A stretch of DNA of 64,000 nucleotides from Planctomycetota bacterium (GTDB lineage Bacteria; Planctomycetota; GCA-2746535): the NCBI GenBank assembly GCA_002746535.1, contig NVWA01000002.1:256919-320918 (forward strand). The letters run 5' to 3'. Under the pieces are notes generated by a model, which ran no database searches, had not been told where the DNA came from, and saw nothing but the letters and a program-made list of their open reading frames with translations. The translations under genes and the position numbers were made by a program. Shown here piece by piece: positions 62,949 to 64,000 of the stretch; within the stretch, counting starts at the first letter, position 1, and each line of letters opens with the position of its first letter.

Positions 62949-63857
62949 ATGGTTATTAGACCAGAATCCTATTTTGTCACATCAAAGAATGATCCACGTG
63001 GTTACATTGAGCCCTCAGTATTAAAGGAACTTTGGTTTCACACGGGAACAGCTTGTAATTTGAGCTGCGATTTTTGTTTAGAAGGCTCTAAGCCAAACGA
63101 TACCCGTTTGGGGTTAGTTACCTTTGAAGAGGTTCAGCCGTTCATAGATGAAGCTGTTGAGTTAGGTGTAGAGAAGTTTTCTTTTACTGGTGGAGAACCC
63201 TTTGTCTGTAGAGATATGATTAAAATTTTAGAGTATGCTTTAGAACGTAAGCCATGCTTAGTTTTGAGTAATGGTACAGAACCATTAGAAAAACGTTTAA
63301 AGGATGTGGCTCCCTTGATTAAAGCAAATAATCCGTTGAGTTTTCGAATTAGTTTTGACTGGCCTGATCCTGATAAGCATGATAAAGTACGAGGGAAAGG
63401 TAACTTTAGAAAAGCATTAGAGACCATGAAATCCTTAGAAGAAATTGGTTTCGGAGTTTCAATTGCTCGACAAATGGAAACGGATGAAAATAAAGATGGT
63501 GTTGATCAAGCTTACAAACAGTTCTTAGATGAATATAAAATTTGTACCGATATATCCATTATTGCCTTTCCTGATTTTTTACGACCAGGATCTATGGCAG
63601 ATGTGCCTGAAATCACAGAAGGCTGCATGGTGAAATATTTAACTGAAGAGCAGCGCAACCTCTTCATGTGTAATTTTAGTAAAATGATAATTAAAAAAGA
63701 TGGTCAAATGCGCGTTTATGCCTGTACATTGGTTGATGACGATGAAAAATATGATTGCGGTGGCACATTAAAAGAAAGTATGGATGAAAAGATTCTATTA
63801 GGTCATCATAGATGTTATTCGTGTTTTGCTTTTGGTTCATCTTGCAGTGAGAGCTAG
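62949..63857 (+). CDS. Radical SAM enzyme with C-terminal cysteine cluster
   Basis: A 302-residue radical SAM protein. The [4Fe-4S] motif is C-x3-C-x2-C at residues 36-43 (ACNLSCDFC), and a G-G-E-P motif binds SAM (FTGGEPFVCRDMI). The C-terminal part has extra cysteines (EGCMVKY, FMCNF, VYACTLVDD, YDCGG, RCYSC, SSCSES) consistent with auxiliary clusters as in peptide- or protein-modifying SPASM enzymes. No precursor peptide gene is evident nearby. The substrate is unknown. It follows the thioredoxin gene by 11 bp. Confidence 0.88.
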   Translation: MVIRPESYFVTSKNDPRGYIEPSVLKELWFHTGTACNLSCDFCLEGSKPNDTRLGLVTFEEVQPFIDEAVELGVEKFSFTGGEPFVCRDMIKILEYALERKPCLVLSNGTEPLEKRLKDVAPLIKANNPLSFRISFDWPDPDKHDKVRGKGNFRKALETMKSLEEIGFGVSIARQMETDENKDGVDQAYKQFLDEYKICTDISIIAFPDFLRPGSMADVPEITEGCMVKYLTEEQRNLFMCNFSKMIIKKDGQMRVYACTLVDDDEKYDCGGTLKESMDEKILLGHHRCYSCFAFGSSCSES

Positions 63858-63875
63858 TATTTGGGAGCCGTCTAC

Positions 63876-64000
63876 TTGAGCGGTAAAGTATTAATTCCGC
63901 TTATTTTGCTTGCTAGTAGTCTCTCATATTTGGGGTTCACAAATGTTAGCGAACAACCAACAATCTCATTCATTGTTTTTGCACTATCACACCTATGTTT
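63876..64000 (+). CDS. N-terminal fragment of a membrane protein
   Basis: A TTG at 63876 follows GGGAG (63863-63867) and opens a frame to the window edge. The 41 visible residues contain a hydrophobic helix (VLIPLILLASSLSYLGF) and begin a second. The reading resembles the start of multi-helix membrane glycosyltransferases, but the fragment is too short to assign. It continues the sigma-factor operon. Confidence 0.5.
   Translation, partial: MSGKVLIPLILLASSLSYLGFTNVSEQPTISFIVFALSHLC

Overview
This is an AT-rich bacterial window, roughly one third G+C by eye. It reads as a chromosomal segment of a free-living, polysaccharide-using, Gram-negative-type bacterium. It combines a sulfatase, a GH42 glycosidase, arabinose genes, a porin, VIT/vWA proteins, zinc-finger/MoxR membrane operons and a single dnaK. 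That gene set and style suggest the PVC group, possibly a Lentisphaera-like marine organism. The assignment is inference from gene content, not from a marker gene.

Layout. 1-5921 (+): the end of a topoisomerase gene, a small secreted peptide, a fatty-acid hydroxylase-type desaturase, an MFS transporter, a CAP-domain protein and a sulfatase. 5918-9596 (-): a beta-propeller glycosidase-like protein, a nitrilase-family amidohydrolase, an ADP-ribosylglycohydrolase and an IclR regulator. 9732-16626: a replication-origin-like locus (below). 17665-22453: a SEC-C protein, a secreted endonuclease/phosphatase-fold protein, a GEMM (c-di-GMP-type) riboswitch with its porin, and an L,D-transpeptidase. 30584-22459 (-): a nine-gene MoxR/DUF58/DUF4129-type membrane operon. 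30706-31871: decayed remnants of glgB and glgA. 31892-40509: a PhyH dioxygenase with a divergent AraC regulator, then a secreted metallopeptidase, two vWA proteins and a CBM9-like lipoprotein. 40797-53686: dnaK, a YafK-type transpeptidase, GH42, mannose-6-phosphate isomerase, an HtrA protease fused to a thioredoxin-like tail, a large unknown coiled-coil protein, DAHP synthase, a pseudouridine synthase and cysteine synthase. 53827-61105: CreD, VanZ, AraA, AraD, an NhaD-type antiporter and a YhcG-type nuclease. 61586-64000: an ECF sigma factor, an anti-sigma-like protein, a thioredoxin, a radical SAM enzyme and the start of a membrane protein.

The most unusual part is 9.7-16.6 kb. A 3-kb gene-free stretch contains an exact consensus parS site (TGTTTCACGTGAAACA, 11190-11205). 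About 33 copies of the palindrome TTCNGAA are confined to 9792-13683 and often sit about 10-11 or 21 bp apart. Eleven copies of a 16-bp element (consensus TTCCGATATTGTTCCC) also lie here. It is bordered by a gene for a membrane-anchored, coiled-coil protein with an N-terminal helix-turn-helix, whose own coding sequence carries half of the TTCNGAA sites, and by a gene for a plasmid-type replication initiator. A perfect 16-bp palindrome and a perfect DnaA box lie just upstream of the initiator gene. I read this as the replication origin and segregation centre of the replicon. It appears to use a plasmid-like initiator with degenerate iterons, plus a putative new origin-to-membrane tether. No parA or parB lies in the window, so the parS site would be served by ParB encoded elsewhere, which favours a chromosomal parS.
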